Source: an uncultured Nioella sp. (GTDB taxonomy: Bacteria > Pseudomonadota > Alphaproteobacteria > Rhodobacterales > Rhodobacteraceae). From it: a stretch of 64,000 nucleotides of DNA. The position numbers and the translations under genes are program-made. The stretch is taken from the NCBI GenBank assembly GCA_947498125.1, contig CANMJH010000001.1:682001-746000 (forward strand), given 5' to 3'. Of the stretch, positions 18,900 to 27,541 are shown piece by piece (positions within the stretch are counted from its first letter, which is position 1; the number at the start of each line of letters is the position of its first letter). The notes beneath the pieces were generated by a model. It searched no databases and was not told the DNA's origin. It was given only the letters and a program-made list of their open reading frames with translations.

Positions 18900-20239
18900 C
18901 CGACGCCTCCTCAAACACCCCGCGTCTCACCACCTCGATCATCGAGCCTGATCCACGCACACGCCGCCGGAACGCCTCTGAACGCAGGTTCCGTGCCTAC
19001 GGTCTGGCGGCCATCGGCACAGGTATTGCTGCGCTGATCTTTCTTGTGATCTCGATCGTTTCAAACGGCTACACCGCCTTTTTGCAGACTTATATCACCA
19101 TCCCGGTTGAGCTGAGCGAGCAACGACTGGATCCGCAAGGCAACCGCGACCCAGAAGAAATGGCCCGCGTGACGACCTTTGGCTACGCCCCGGTTCTGGC
19201 CATGGCGCTGCAATCGCACCTGATCGAGCAGGGCATCCCAATGGACGGCGTTAATCCGCGCGATCTGATGGCGATGATCAGCCAAGAGGCCCCCGCGCAG
19301 GTTCGCAATCTGGTACTGGCAAACCCCGAGATCGTCGGCCAGACGCTCGATATGGAGATGCTGGCCAGTGGCCGTATCGACGGGTATTTCAAAGGCCGCG
19401 TCACCCTAGAAAGCGCCGAGCGCGATTCAAATGTCAGCCCGGCTCAACTGGCCCTAGCTGCCGCAATGGCCGAGGCTGGCCTGATGGACACCCGCTTTAA
19501 CTGGGCTTTCATCACCGGCCCCGATGCGTCGGGTCAACGCCCCGAGGCCGCCGGGCTTGGCGTCGCGATCCTTGGTTCGCTTTACATGATGATCGTGGTG
19601 CTAGCGCTGGCTTTGCCCATCGGTGTCGCGGCGTCGATCTATCTTGAGGAATTTGCCCCGAAGAACCGCTTCACGGATATTATTGAGGTCAATATCTCGA
19701 ACCTTGCAGCGGTGCCGTCGATTGTTTTTGGTATCCTAGGTCTGGCGATTTTCATCAACTTTGCAGGCCTGCCGCAATCGGCGCCGATCGTTGGCGGGCT
19801 GGTTCTGACCCTCATGACGCTTCCAACCATCATTATCGCGACACGCGCCTCATTGCGCGCTGTGCCGCCCTCGATCCGCGACGCGGCATTGGGGTTGGGG
19901 GCCTCCAAGATGCAATCAGTCTTTCACCACGTCTTGCCTCTGGCGATGCCCGGCATTTTGACCGGCACCATCATTGGCCTTGCTCAAGCATTGGGTGAGA
20001 CGGCGCCGCTTCTTTTGATCGGCATGGTGGCCTTCGTACGCGAATTCCCGGATGCGCCGCCAGAGGGCCTCTTTGATCCAACCTCGGCCTTGCCGGTTCA
20101 GGTCTTTAGCTGGACCCAACGCGCCGACCCCGCTTTTGTCGAGAGAGCCTCTGGGGCAACCATCGTCCTGCTGGTTTTCCTGGTTTCCATGAATTTATTG
20201 GCGGTCATGCTTCGTCGCCGCTTTGAACGCCGTTGGTAA
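18896..20239 (+). CDS. pstA: Phosphate ABC transporter permease PstA
   Basis: A 447-residue partner permease, also with a long N-terminal part: one helix near residue 45, then a periplasmic region to about 215. The transport domain shows AASIYLEEFAPKN, SIVFGILGLA and the EAA loop LGLGASKMQSVFHHVLPLAMPG, then GETAPLLLIGM as in PstA. It starts within the stop of pstC. The C-terminus RRRFERRW is basic and cytoplasmic. With PstC it forms the phosphate channel; PstB, encoded 24 bases downstream, supplies energy. Confidence 0.96.
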   Translation: MTDASSNTPRLTTSIIEPDPRTRRRNASERRFRAYGLAAIGTGIAALIFLVISIVSNGYTAFLQTYITIPVELSEQRLDPQGNRDPEEMARVTTFGYAPVLAMALQSHLIEQGIPMDGVNPRDLMAMISQEAPAQVRNLVLANPEIVGQTLDMEMLASGRIDGYFKGRVTLESAERDSNVSPAQLALAAAMAEAGLMDTRFNWAFITGPDASGQRPEAAGLGVAILGSLYMMIVVLALALPIGVAASIYLEEFAPKNRFTDIIEVNISNLAAVPSIVFGILGLAIFINFAGLPQSAPIVGGLVLTLMTLPTIIIATRASLRAVPPSIRDAALGLGASKMQSVFHHVLPLAMPGILTGTIIGLAQALGETAPLLLIGMVAFVREFPDAPPEGLFDPTSALPVQVFSWTQRADPAFVERASGATIVLLVFLVSMNLLAVMLRRRFERRW

Positions 20240-20263
20240 AAATCCGGGCAACAGGATAGAAAC

Positions 20264-21061
20264 ATGAATGATATGACAACAATTGAGCGTGCCGTGACCA
20301 CCAGCGAAAAGAAAATCGACGCGAAAGGTGTCAACGTCCATTACGCAGACACCCATGCGATCAAGAACGTGGATGTCGAGATTGACGACAAAACCGTCAC
20401 TGCGTTTATCGGCCCCTCGGGCTGCGGGAAGTCGACGTTTCTGCGTTGCTTGAACCGGATGAATGACACAATCGATATTTGCCGGGTGACAGGCGATATC
20501 CTGCTGGATGATGAAGATATTTACCATCCAAAGGTTGATCCGGTTCAACTGCGGGCGAAAGTGGGAATGGTTTTTCAAAAACCCAATCCTTTCCCGAAAT
20601 CCATCTATGACAATGTTGCCTATGGGCCGCGTATTCACGGGCTGGCACAAAACAAAGCCGACCTTGATGACATTGTCGAAAAATCGTTACGCCGCGCCGC
20701 CTTATGGAACGAAGTTAAAGACCGGTTGGACAAGCCGGGCACCGGACTTTCAGGGGGCCAGCAGCAACGTCTTTGCATCGCACGGGCCGTCGCAACCAGC
20801 CCTGAGGTTTTGTTGATGGACGAGCCATGCTCGGCCCTTGACCCGATTGCCACGGCGCAAGTTGAGAACCTGATTGATGACCTGCGCAGCCGGTTTTCCG
20901 TCGTCATCGTGACCCACTCGATGGCGCAGGCCAGCCGGATCAGCCAGAAAACAGCGTTTTTTCACCTTGGTGAGCTGATTGAATTTGGCGATACGACCCA
21001 GATTTTCACCAATCCGGTCGATCCGCGCACGGAATCCTATATCACCGGCCGTATCGGCTGA
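20264..21061 (+). CDS. pstB: Phosphate ABC transporter ATPase PstB
   Basis: A 265-residue ATPase. Walker A is GPSGCGKST (about 49-57), the Q-loop FQKPNPFP, the signature [14 protein letters not shown], Walker [14 protein letters not shown], and the switch histidine VTHSMAQA. The [17 protein letters not shown] segment is specific to PstB. The first 20 residues are a polar extension. It powers phosphate import by PstCA and, together with PhoU and PhoR, takes part in signalling phosphate sufficiency. Confidence 0.98.
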   Translation: MNDMTTIERAVTTSEKKIDAKGVNVHYADTHAIKNVDVEIDDKTVTAFIGPSGCGKSTFLRCLNRMNDTIDICRVTGDILLDDEDIYHPKVDPVQLRAKVGMVFQKPNPFPKSIYDNVAYGPRIHGLAQNKADLDDIVEKSLRRAALWNEVKDRLDKPGTGLSGGQQQRLCIARAVATSPEVLLMDEPCSALDPIATAQVENLIDDLRSRFSVVIVTHSMAQASRISQKTAFFHLGELIEFGDTTQIFTNPVDPRTESYITGRIG

Positions 21062-21078
21062 TTTGAAGGAATATTATT

Positions 21079-21795
21079 GTGGAAAATCAAGAGCATATTG
21101 TCTCTTCTTTTGATCGGGATCTGGAATCTGTCCAAGCCATGATCATGAAAATGGGCGGGCTTGTTGAAGAAAGCATCGCCAATTCGGCCATCGCGCAGGA
21201 AAAGCGCGATGAAGAGCTGGCCATGTCTGTCCGTAAGGGCGACAAAGTGATTGATGAGCTTGAGGAACAGCTCAATCAAGCTGCTGCGCTGATCATCGCG
21301 CTGCGCCAGCCGCAAGCCTCGGACCTTCGCACAGTGCTGACTGTTTTCCGGCTGTCTGCAGCATTGGAACGGATCGGGGATTACGCCAAGAACATCGCCA
21401 AACGGTCGATTGTCGTGATGAAGATGCAGCCGATCAACGGAACATCCTCAGCGCTTCGCCGCATGGCGCAACAGGTTGAATTGATGCTGAAAGATGCGCT
21501 TGATGCCTATATTCAGCGCGATGCAGATCTGGCCGCGGATGTCCGGGAACGTGATCTTGAAGTGGACCAGATGTATTCGGCACTTTTCCGCGAATATCTG
21601 ACGTTCATGATGGAAGATCCGCGCAATATCTCGACCTGCATGCATTTGCATTTCATGGCGAAAAACATCGAACGCATGGGGGACCATGTAACTAATATCG
21701 CCGAGCAGGTGATTTACCTGGTCACCGGTGAATACCCAGATGATGACCGCGAAAAGGGTGATACGACGCCCCATACCATGATCGAAGAAGGCTAA
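21079..21795 (+). CDS. phoU: Phosphate signalling regulator PhoU
   Basis: A 238-residue all-helical PhoU with the two repeated three-helix bundles of the family. Metal-cluster motifs of the E/D-xxx-D type appear as RKGDKVIDELEEQLNQ in the first repeat and ERDLEVDQMYSALFRE in the second, followed by NIERMGDHVTNIAEQ. The start is GTG at 21079, preceded by GAAGGA. The gene lies between pstB and phoB. PhoU restrains PhoR kinase activity when phosphate is plentiful and is thought to bridge the Pst transporter and PhoR. Confidence 0.97.
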   Translation: MENQEHIVSSFDRDLESVQAMIMKMGGLVEESIANSAIAQEKRDEELAMSVRKGDKVIDELEEQLNQAAALIIALRQPQASDLRTVLTVFRLSAALERIGDYAKNIAKRSIVVMKMQPINGTSSALRRMAQQVELMLKDALDAYIQRDADLAADVRERDLEVDQMYSALFREYLTFMMEDPRNISTCMHLHFMAKNIERMGDHVTNIAEQVIYLVTGEYPDDDREKGDTTPHTMIEEG

Positions 21796-21799
21796 GGCA

Positions 21800-22486
21800 A
21801 TGGCTGGCGAACCGCTTATCCTTGTTGTCGAAGATGAACCCGCGCAACGCGAGGTTCTGGCCTATAACCTGCGCTCAGAAGGATACGCGGTATCCACAGC
21901 CGGGGCAGGGGATGAGGCACTGGATTTGATCCGTGAAACACCCCCGGATGTTATCGTTCTAGATTGGATGCTTCCGCATGTTTCGGGGATCGAAATTTGC
22001 CGCCAGATAAAATCTAGCGCGGGCACGCAAAAAATCCCTGTAATCATGCTTTCTGCGCGCTCAGAAGAAACCGACAAAATTCGGGGCCTTGAAACCGGCG
22101 CGGATGATTACGTTGTCAAACCATATTCGGTGGCCGAGCTTATGGCCCGCGTGAAAACCCAATTACGCCGAACACGTCCAGGCGCTGTTGGCGAACAGTT
22201 GAATTACAAGGACATCGTGCTCGATATGGCTGAGCATCGCGTTTACCGTGAGGGCGAGAGCCTGTCCCTTGGTCCAACTGAATTCAGGTTGCTGACGGCC
22301 TTTATGGAACGTCCAGGCCGGGTGTGGTCACGTGAACAACTTTTGGATCGCGTCTGGGGTCATGACATCTATGTCGACAGTCGTACAGTAGATGTTCATG
22401 TGGGACGTTTGCGTAAGACATTAAGATCAACAGGGCGAGAAGATCCAATCAGAACCGTCCGCGGTGCCGGATATGCCTTAGGGTGA
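21800..22486 (+). CDS. phoB: Phosphate-regulon response regulator PhoB
   Basis: A 228-residue OmpR-family response regulator. The receiver domain (about 5-120) has the acidic pair in VVEDEPAQ, phosphoacceptor D55 in VIVLDWMLP and the conserved lysine in YVVKPYS. The C-terminal winged helix (about 130-228) carries LGPTEFRLLTAFMERPGRV and the recognition region VDVHVGRLRKTLRS, diagnostic of PhoB. It starts 4 bases after phoU. It is the likely binder of the Pho box at 16209. A terminator lies 63 bases downstream. Confidence 0.97.
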   Translation: MAGEPLILVVEDEPAQREVLAYNLRSEGYAVSTAGAGDEALDLIRETPPDVIVLDWMLPHVSGIEICRQIKSSAGTQKIPVIMLSARSEETDKIRGLETGADDYVVKPYSVAELMARVKTQLRRTRPGAVGEQLNYKDIVLDMAEHRVYREGESLSLGPTEFRLLTAFMERPGRVWSREQLLDRVWGHDIYVDSRTVDVHVGRLRKTLRSTGREDPIRTVRGAGYALG

Positions 22487-22753
22487 AACTATATTTGCAC
22501 AGTGCATAAGTCCTATAATCATGATTATGTTAATTAATTGATGGTGCCAAAGCGGATACATGTCCCGCTTTAGTGTTTTTTTCCAACAGGTTGAGAGTCG
22601 CACTTCAACCGAAAACTCAAAAACCATCAAATTAACCATTTTACCCAATCGCGCTATGCTCTGCAGGTTCGTGCCACTTACGGTAACTCTTTGAATTTTT
22701 TCTCGACTTCACGCCAGCACGTTCGCTATATCTGTCGTCAAGGTTGGGAAAAT
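22487..22753. other. Intergenic region after phoB
   Basis: AT-rich spacer. It contains a perfect 14-base palindrome ATAATCATGATTAT (22515-22528), the phoB terminator, and about 170 bases of unassigned DNA that must include the promoter of the LuxR-type gene. I could not pick a convincing -35/-10 pair or a lux-box-like site. Confidence 0.5.
22549..22583 (+). terminator. Intrinsic terminator after phoB
   Basis: AAAGCGG (22549-22555) pairs with CCGCTTT (22565-22571), followed by AGTGTTTTTTT. It ends the pst-pho transcription unit. Confidence 0.8.
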
Positions 22754-22852
22754 ATGAATATGAAGTACGTCCTTCGCGACAGCGTGTTTGTCGGCGGTCA
22801 TTTGGGCCGTGATTTAGTGTGCGTCATTTCTGCAAAGGAATGCGCGCTATGA
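22754..22852 (+). CDS. Possible 32-residue leader peptide coupled to the LuxR-type gene
   Basis: A short frame of ATG plus 31 codons whose TGA overlaps the ATG of the downstream regulator (ATGA, 22849-22852). It begins MNMKYVLRDSVF and ends SAKECAL. A GGGAAAA stretch lies just upstream of the ATG. The exact four-base overlap is the usual sign of translational coupling, which is the only support; the peptide matches nothing I recognise and may simply be a chance frame in the leader. Confidence 0.3.
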   Translation: MNMKYVLRDSVFVGGHLGRDLVCVISAKECAL

Positions 22853-23610
22853 ATAACCTTCGCCCCTATTTCGAGGCACAATCTGTAGAAGAGCTTTGGG
22901 CGATGCACACGTCCAATATGGCCAAATACGGATTTGACCGTCTCTTCTATGCGTATTCTTGTTTTCAAATGTCGAACCGTTTGAGCGAGCCCGAGGACGC
23001 TTTGGTTCTGACAAACCACTCGGCGGCATATGTCGAAGCCTATGTTGAACGTGGGCTGTTCCGATCGGCGCCGATGATGAATTGGGCCGCCAAGAACACC
23101 GGCGCGACCAGCTGGCGCCAGATGGCTGCTCTCTTTGCTGACATGTCCAACGATCCCGGCTTGCGCGAAGTTCAGGCGCTAAATCGGCGCATGGGTATCA
23201 TTGCGGGTTACACCATTTCGTTTCCTATGACGATTAAACATGCTGCCGCCGGAATTGGCCTGACGGCGCGCAAGGGCCTGACACATGACGATGTGGATGC
23301 GATTTGGGCCGAGCATGGCGAAGAAATCGAAATTATCAATCACACGGCACATATGTGCATCAAGCAGCTGCCCGCCACGGGGCAATCTCGGATGTTAACC
23401 CCCCGCCAGGGTGAGGTGTTGGAATTGGTTGCCGATGGAAAGTCGGTGCAGGACATCGCGCTGCTGCTGAACCGTAAGACGGCAACGGTTGACAAACATT
23501 TACGCGGTGCGCGTGAGTCGCTTGGCGTTGAAACGACGGCGCAGGCGGTCCGTAAAGCCTCGGTCTTAAACCAGATTTTCGTTCTGGATGGCCAAAGCCC
23601 CGCTATGTAA
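22849..23610 (+). CDS. LuxR-family transcriptional regulator with autoinducer-binding-type domain
   Basis: A 253-residue regulator. The N-terminal ~165 residues look like the acyl-homoserine-lactone-binding domain of LuxR proteins: aromatic FDRLFYAYSC and SFPM positions, then TSWRQMA. The C-terminal HTH reads LTPRQGEVLELVADGKSVQDIA with recognition helix TATVDKHLRGARESLG. The frame opens at a GTG at 22819, but ATG 22849 has an AAGGA site and gives the expected N-terminus. No luxI-type synthase gene is nearby, so it is a solo or acts with a distant synthase. Its ligand is unknown, and some conserved pocket tryptophans seem absent. Confidence 0.85.
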   Translation: MNNLRPYFEAQSVEELWAMHTSNMAKYGFDRLFYAYSCFQMSNRLSEPEDALVLTNHSAAYVEAYVERGLFRSAPMMNWAAKNTGATSWRQMAALFADMSNDPGLREVQALNRRMGIIAGYTISFPMTIKHAAAGIGLTARKGLTHDDVDAIWAEHGEEIEIINHTAHMCIKQLPATGQSRMLTPRQGEVLELVADGKSVQDIALLLNRKTATVDKHLRGARESLGVETTAQAVRKASVLNQIFVLDGQSPAM

Positions 23611-23642
23611 ATCTGGCCAAAATCAAAGATTTCATGCTCAAG

Positions 23643-23664
23643 GTAAGGGAATCCTTACTTTTTC
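23643..23664 (+). terminator. Intrinsic terminator after the LuxR-type gene
   Basis: GTAAGG (23643-23648) and CCTTAC (23653-23658) form a stem around GAAT, followed by a run of Ts. Confidence 0.7.
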
Positions 23665-23722
23665 AACGGCTTCCTTTGCGTCATCTTAAACATGTTCCGT
23701 GAGTGATGACTGAAATTTCCTC

Positions 23723-23849
23723 GGTCAGGAGCACGGACCACCAGATCGATTTTTGTTCCGGTGGTCCATTCTGACCCTGACTTGCTCGATCTTATTTGAA
23801 AGAGAGTGTCAGGTCCCATCTACGGCGGCCCATCCCCAACCCGGCCGCC
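23723..23849. other. Structured non-coding region: two hairpins
   Basis: The first structure has an outer stem GGTCAG (23723-23728) with CTGACC (23771-23776) and an inner stem GGACCACC (23735-23742) with GGTGGTCC (23760-23767). The second is GGCGGCC (23824-23830) with GGCCGCC (23843-23849) around a C-rich loop. No protein frame here is convincing. Together with the very stable hairpin at 23865-23909 this could be a small RNA gene on either strand, or the 3' tail of the DUF1127-like mRNA. Confidence 0.45.
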
Positions 23850-23864
23850 CCGGGGAAAGCAAAA

Positions 23865-23909
23865 GAAAAGAAGTGGCACCTTCCTGTCCCTTAGGTGCCA
23901 CTTCTTTTC
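23865..23909 (-). terminator. Very stable hairpin, terminator of the DUF1127-like gene
   Basis: A 16-base perfect stem, GAAAAGAAGTGGCACC (23865-23880) with GGTGCCACTTCTTTTC (23894-23909) and a 13-base loop. On the minus strand it follows the small gene's stop by about 30 bases and runs into TTTTGCTTT; the plus-strand side is also T-rich, so it may work both ways. Confidence 0.75.
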
Positions 23910-23937
23910 CCATTTTTCGCGTCCGCTTAGCTGCATG

Positions 23938-24114
23938 CTACAGATCAAAACCAACGTCATTTAGTCCGCTGTCTTCGCGTAAACGCGGCGAGAGAGAACG
24001 AACCATTCTATGCGTCTTACGCCATGCAAAATAGGTTTTGATGGCATTCATCAACAACGGAAATAATCGGACCGGCGCGGAATAGGAAACCGTTTGGTCA
24101 GTTTGCTGCGGCAT
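23938..24114 (-). CDS. Small DUF1127-like (YjiS-type) protein
   Basis: A 58-residue gene too short for most ORF filters. The start ATG (24112-24114) is preceded by GAAGGAGC, an excellent ribosome binding site, and a strong terminator follows the TAG. The protein begins MPQQTDQTVSYSAP, and its C-terminal half AWRKTHRMVRSLSPRLREDS, then GLNDVGFDL, fits the DUF1127 pattern of a basic helix, a leucine-rich helix and an IGL-like turn, although that turn reads SGL here. Small DUF1127 proteins of alphaproteobacteria, such as CcaF1 of Rhodobacter, are stress-linked and affect RNA maturation. The gene is divergent from the WYL regulator; a palindrome lies between them. Confidence 0.7.
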   Translation of the reverse strand: MPQQTDQTVSYSAPVRLFPLLMNAIKTYFAWRKTHRMVRSLSPRLREDSGLNDVGFDL

Positions 24115-24163
24115 TCTGGTGCTCCTTCGTATGTGAATTTGAGATCAGTTTACGCGCAGGCTA

Positions 24164-24181
24164 CTGACATGACCGTGTCAG
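24164..24181. promoter_or_regulatory. Palindrome between the DUF1127-like gene and the WYL regulator
   Basis: CTGACA-TGACCG-TGTCAG, with perfect 6-base arms, lies midway in the 118-base divergent promoter region. It is flanked by a second pair of inverted arms, AATTTGAG (24136-24143) and CTCAAATT (24198-24205). A candidate binding site for the adjacent regulator. Confidence 0.4.
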
Positions 24182-24232
24182 CAGTGTTGTGCTAAGACTC
24201 AAATTGTTGAGGCATCCAAGCGAGCGAACCGA

Positions 24233-24892
24233 ATGGCAAGATCTGCCCGAATGTTTGAGATCATCCAGATTCTGCGCAGCGCAACCAAACCGCTGACGGC
24301 GGCGGAAATTGCAGACGGTCTTGGTGTCACCAAGCGCACCATTTACCGCGACATAGCATCCCTTCAGGCCATGCGCGTGCCGATCGAAGGCGAAGCGGGA
24401 ATTGGGTACCTTATGCGGTCTGGTTATGATCTACCGCCGGTCAATTTTACCGTCGAAGAAGCAGAGGCTATGACCCTGGGCTTGGGGCTAATTCCGCGCA
24501 CCGGCGACAAAGGCTTGATCAAGGCGGCCACCAGTGCGGCGCGAAAACTTTCCGAGGCGGCGCCGCAAACCGGCATTTTGGTCAGCAAAGGCTTTGCACC
24601 CAGTAATTTGGAAAGTGTGGACCTTAGTGTTTTTCGCGAAGCAATCCGAGACGAACGCAAGCTGCGCCTTGTTTATCGTGATGAAAAAAGTGCTGGCAGC
24701 AAACGCGTGATCCGACCCATTGCAATGCTGTACTACCCGGAATCTGTGGTTGTGGTCGCGTGGTGCGAACTTCGCTTGGCCTTTCGCCATTTTCGTCCGG
24801 ATCGTGTGCAAGAGATTGACCCGCTGGAGGCCTATTTCAAAGGCAAAGGCGCCAGTTTGCGCGCCGAGTGGGAAGAGCAAAACAAGACCTGA
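24233..24892 (+). CDS. WYL-domain transcriptional regulator (YafY/DeoR-like)
   Basis: A 219-residue regulator. The N-terminal HTH_11 winged helix (about 5-60) reads MFEIIQILRSATKPLTAAEIA with recognition helix VTKRTIYRDIASLQAM. The WYL-type domain follows, recognisable from PESVVVVAWCELRLAFR and FRPDRVQEI, though the W-Y-L triad itself is degenerate here. WYL domains sense ligands, often nucleotides or nucleic acids. The gene starts 118 bases from the divergent DUF1127-like gene and may regulate it and itself. It is followed by the bidirectional terminator shared with tsf. Confidence 0.87.
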   Translation: MARSARMFEIIQILRSATKPLTAAEIADGLGVTKRTIYRDIASLQAMRVPIEGEAGIGYLMRSGYDLPPVNFTVEEAEAMTLGLGLIPRTGDKGLIKAATSAARKLSEAAPQTGILVSKGFAPSNLESVDLSVFREAIRDERKLRLVYRDEKSAGSKRVIRPIAMLYYPESVVVVAWCELRLAFRHFRPDRVQEIDPLEAYFKGKGASLRAEWEEQNKT

Positions 24893-24987
24893 CCGCCCTG
24901 CCCTCATCGGGTCTGTACCCGATATGATATTCACGCCGCCCGACACGCCGGACGGCCTACCAGCCAGTGTGGCATTCACAAAAAGAA

Positions 24988-25020
24988 ACGGGGAGCCGCG
25001 CAAGCAGCCCCCCGTTTTTA
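24988..25020 (-). terminator. Bidirectional terminator between tsf and the WYL regulator
   Basis: ACGGGGAGCCGC (24988-24999) pairs with GCAGCCCCCCGT (25004-25015), allowing a G-T pair and one mismatch. T-runs lie on both sides (TTCTTTTTG on the minus strand, TTTTTA on the plus strand). Confidence 0.8.
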
Positions 25021-25037
25021 GGTACAGAAGATCAGGT

Positions 25038-25913
25038 TTAGCCTTGAGCGGCCTTTGCAACCTCAGCTGCGAAATCTTCTTCTTTTTTCTCGATGCCTTC
25101 GCCAACTTCAAGGCGAACAAAACCGGTGATCGTCGCGCCTGCTTCTTTTGCAGCGGCGCCAACGGTCAGGTCAGGGTTCACAACGAAGGATTGGTTCAGC
25201 AAAGTCGACTCGCCAACGAATTTCTTCATGCGGCCAACGATCATTTTCTCGATCACGGCTTCAGGCTTGCCAGATTCGCGTGCGATATCCATCTGAACCT
25301 GCTTCTCTTTTTCGACAACAGCCGGGTCCAGATCATCTTCGGACAGGGCAGCAGGGTTCACAGCTGCGATATGCATCGCGACCTGTTTGCCAAAGCCTTC
25401 GTCGCCGCCGGCCAAGCCAACCAGAACACCGATTTTGCCCATGCCAGGCGCCGCTGCGTTATGCACATAAGACACAACAACATCGCCTTCGATCCGGTCC
25501 ATCCGGCGCAGGGTCATGTTTTCGCCGATGGTGGCGATTTTTGCGGTCAGGGTGTCAGCAACAGATTTGCCGCCCATATCGGCCGCGGCCAGATCTTCCA
25601 CAGTGGAAACGCCAGTTGCCGCAGTTGCGATACCCGCAACCATTTCCTGAAACTCAGCGTTTTTACCAACAAAGTCGGTTTCCGAGTTAACTTCAACAGC
25701 CACGCCAACGCCGCCATTTACGGCAACAGCAACAAGACCTTCAGCCGCAACACGGCCGGATTTCTTTGCCGCTTTCGCAAGGCCCTTGGTACGCAGCCAG
25801 TCAACAGAGGCTTCCATGTCGCCATTGTTTTCTGTCAGCGCTTTTTTCGCGTCCATCATGCCTGCGCCAGTGGAGTCGCGCAGCTCTTTGACCATTGCAG
25901 CAGTAATTGCCAT
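25038..25913 (-). CDS. tsf: Translation elongation factor Ts
   Basis: A 291-residue EF-Ts, the nucleotide exchange factor that recycles EF-Tu. It has the N-terminal UBA-like module with [19 protein letters not shown] and the core contact TDFV in [13 protein letters not shown]. The C-terminal [19 protein letters not shown] segment is family-specific. The start is preceded by AAGGAGC. It lies 77 bases downstream of rpsB in the conserved rpsB-tsf operon. Length is normal for alphaproteobacteria. Confidence 0.98.
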   Translation of the reverse strand: MAITAAMVKELRDSTGAGMMDAKKALTENNGDMEASVDWLRTKGLAKAAKKSGRVAAEGLVAVAVNGGVGVAVEVNSETDFVGKNAEFQEMVAGIATAATGVSTVEDLAAADMGGKSVADTLTAKIATIGENMTLRRMDRIEGDVVVSYVHNAAAPGMGKIGVLVGLAGGDEGFGKQVAMHIAAVNPAALSEDDLDPAVVEKEKQVQMDIARESGKPEAVIEKMIVGRMKKFVGESTLLNQSFVVNPDLTVGAAAKEAGATITGFVRLEVGEGIEKKEEDFAAEVAKAAQG

Positions 25914-25990
25914 TGGTCTGCTCCTTATAACTTACAAACGGGGTCGGACCGGCGCTTAGCCGGTCCGCATGTCATCTGGATGACAGAAGA

Positions 25991-26791
25991 TCAGCTTTCG
26001 GCTGGTGCTTCTGCGGGCGCCTCAGCGGCAGGGGCTTCTTCAGCCAGCGCTTCTTCGACGCTGCCTTCTTCAAGCGCGCCAAGGTCAACGCCTGCGCCTT
26101 CCATCTGAGCGGTCATGCCGTCAAGCGCCGCGCGGGAGACGAGATCGCAATAGAGCGAGATCGCACGTGCCGCGTCGTCATTGCCGGGGATGATGTAGTC
26201 AACGCCATCAGGCGAGCAGTTGGTGTCGACAACAGCAACAACCGGAATGCCCAGTTTCTTCGCTTCTTTGATCGCCAGCTCTTCTTTGTTTACATCGATA
26301 ACAAAGATAAGGTCTGGAACGCCGCCCATTTCGCGGATGCCACCAAGCGACGCCTGCAATTTGGCTTGATCGCGCTCAAGGCCGAGACGCTCTTTCTTGG
26401 TCAGGCCGTCAAGACCGCCATCAACCGACTCGTCGATTTTCTTCAGGCGGCTGATCGAGTTGGACACGGTCTGCCAGTTGGTCAGCGTGCCGCCCAGCCA
26501 GCGGTGGTTCATGTAATATTGTGCGCAACGTTCTGCAGCGTCAGCAACAGGCTTTTGCGCCTGACGCTTGGTGCCAACAAAAAGAACACGGCCGCCTTTG
26601 GCGACAGTTTCGCGTACGGCCTGCAACGCCTGATCCAAAAGAGGAACGGTTTGCGTCAGGTCGAGAATGTGGATGCCATTACGATCGCCGTAGATGAACT
26701 CGCCCATACGGGGGTTCCAGCGTTGCGTCTGGTGGCCGAAGTGAACGCCAGCTTCAAGAAGCTGACGCATGGTGAAATCAGGAAGCGCCAT
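25991..26791 (-). CDS. rpsB: 30S ribosomal protein S2
   Basis: A 266-residue S2. It starts [21 protein letters not shown] (given in part: [18 protein letters not shown]), followed by signature segments [14 protein letters not shown] and [18 protein letters not shown]. The C-terminal ~30 residues are an acidic Ala/Glu-rich tail. The open frame extends 57 bases upstream, but MALPDF is the universal start and has a GGAAAA-type site before it. S2 is one of the last proteins added to the 30S subunit; tsf follows in the same mRNA. Confidence 0.98.
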   Translation of the reverse strand: MALPDFTMRQLLEAGVHFGHQTQRWNPRMGEFIYGDRNGIHILDLTQTVPLLDQALQAVRETVAKGGRVLFVGTKRQAQKPVADAAERCAQYYMNHRWLGGTLTNWQTVSNSISRLKKIDESVDGGLDGLTKKERLGLERDQAKLQASLGGIREMGGVPDLIFVIDVNKEELAIKEAKKLGIPVVAVVDTNCSPDGVDYIIPGNDDAARAISLYCDLVSRAALDGMTAQMEGAGVDLGALEEGSVEEALAEEAPAAEAPAEAPAES

Positions 26792-26909
26792 GCTTTGTTT
26801 TCCTTTTCCGGTTTCATACCTTGGCAGAGGATGAGGACATGCGTCCAACCGGTGGACCGTTCAGGGATGTCTCCCCCGAGGGCCCGCCTCTACCTGTGAA
26901 GTGCCGCGC

Positions 26910-26937
26910 ATTTAACGCGGGCACGGCGCCATTGCAA
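26910..26937 (-). promoter_or_regulatory. Probable promoter of rpsB-tsf
   Basis: On the minus strand, TTGCAA (26932-26937) and TTAAAT (26910-26915) are separated by 16 bases, about 120 bases before the rpsB start. The GC-rich leader in between contains several short inverted repeats and may carry S2 feedback control. Confidence 0.5.
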
Positions 26938-27541
26938 GGGCCAATCCCGGTTAATCAGTGTTGAATATTTCGCACCTGAGAAACGATACGGCAGATTTGC
27001 TGTGTCCCACCTATTGGCAAGCCCAAGCAATAACGGCCAAAGGTCAATCATTCCTGACCTATACCGGAGCTCCAACGAGACCTAGTTTTAGGGCAGCATT
27101 GCGGACGAAGCTGCCACCCAATTTTCAAACTCGACCGTCTGCGTTTCGAGATTTGGACTTGAGAAGGCCGCCCTGATGATCGGCCATTTCCCCGAATGGA
27201 TCGTGCGAACAGAAACTCGCTTACGACGATCTTTGCGGCGTTTTTGAGCGAGAGTTTGTGCAGCCGGAGTGAGGCTGGCTTACAGGATCAGTCGGATAGG
27301 CCAAAACCCGTCAGGAATCGCATTCCCGACTACGAAGGAGCCAAGGACGGCGATGGTGAGGATCAATCGGATCGGCATTGGATGAGCCCTTTGGTCATCT
27401 TACAATCGAGCTGGCGATTGCAGGGTCGCGCCGTAATTGCGGAAGTCTCGACCCTTGCCGCATCTGGGGGCAGGATACCCTACCTCGTAGGCGCGGCCAT
27501 ACATGCATTCCACCGGTCTCACTTGCCCGTGAAGCCTGACA
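26938..27541. other. Gene-poor stretch upstream of rpsB-tsf
   Basis: About 600 bases with no gene I can support. A plus-strand frame (27196-27726) runs into the pentapeptide gene in antisense and has no recognisable protein. On the minus strand a 32-codon hydrophobic frame (27280-27378, beginning MPIRLILTIAVLGSFVV) has only a weak ribosome binding site; it could be a tiny membrane peptide or chance. Confidence 0.5.

Noticed and set aside
23753-24034. 93-codon plus-strand frame
   Set aside because: It crosses the structured hairpins and runs antisense to the DUF1127-like gene; no recognisable protein.
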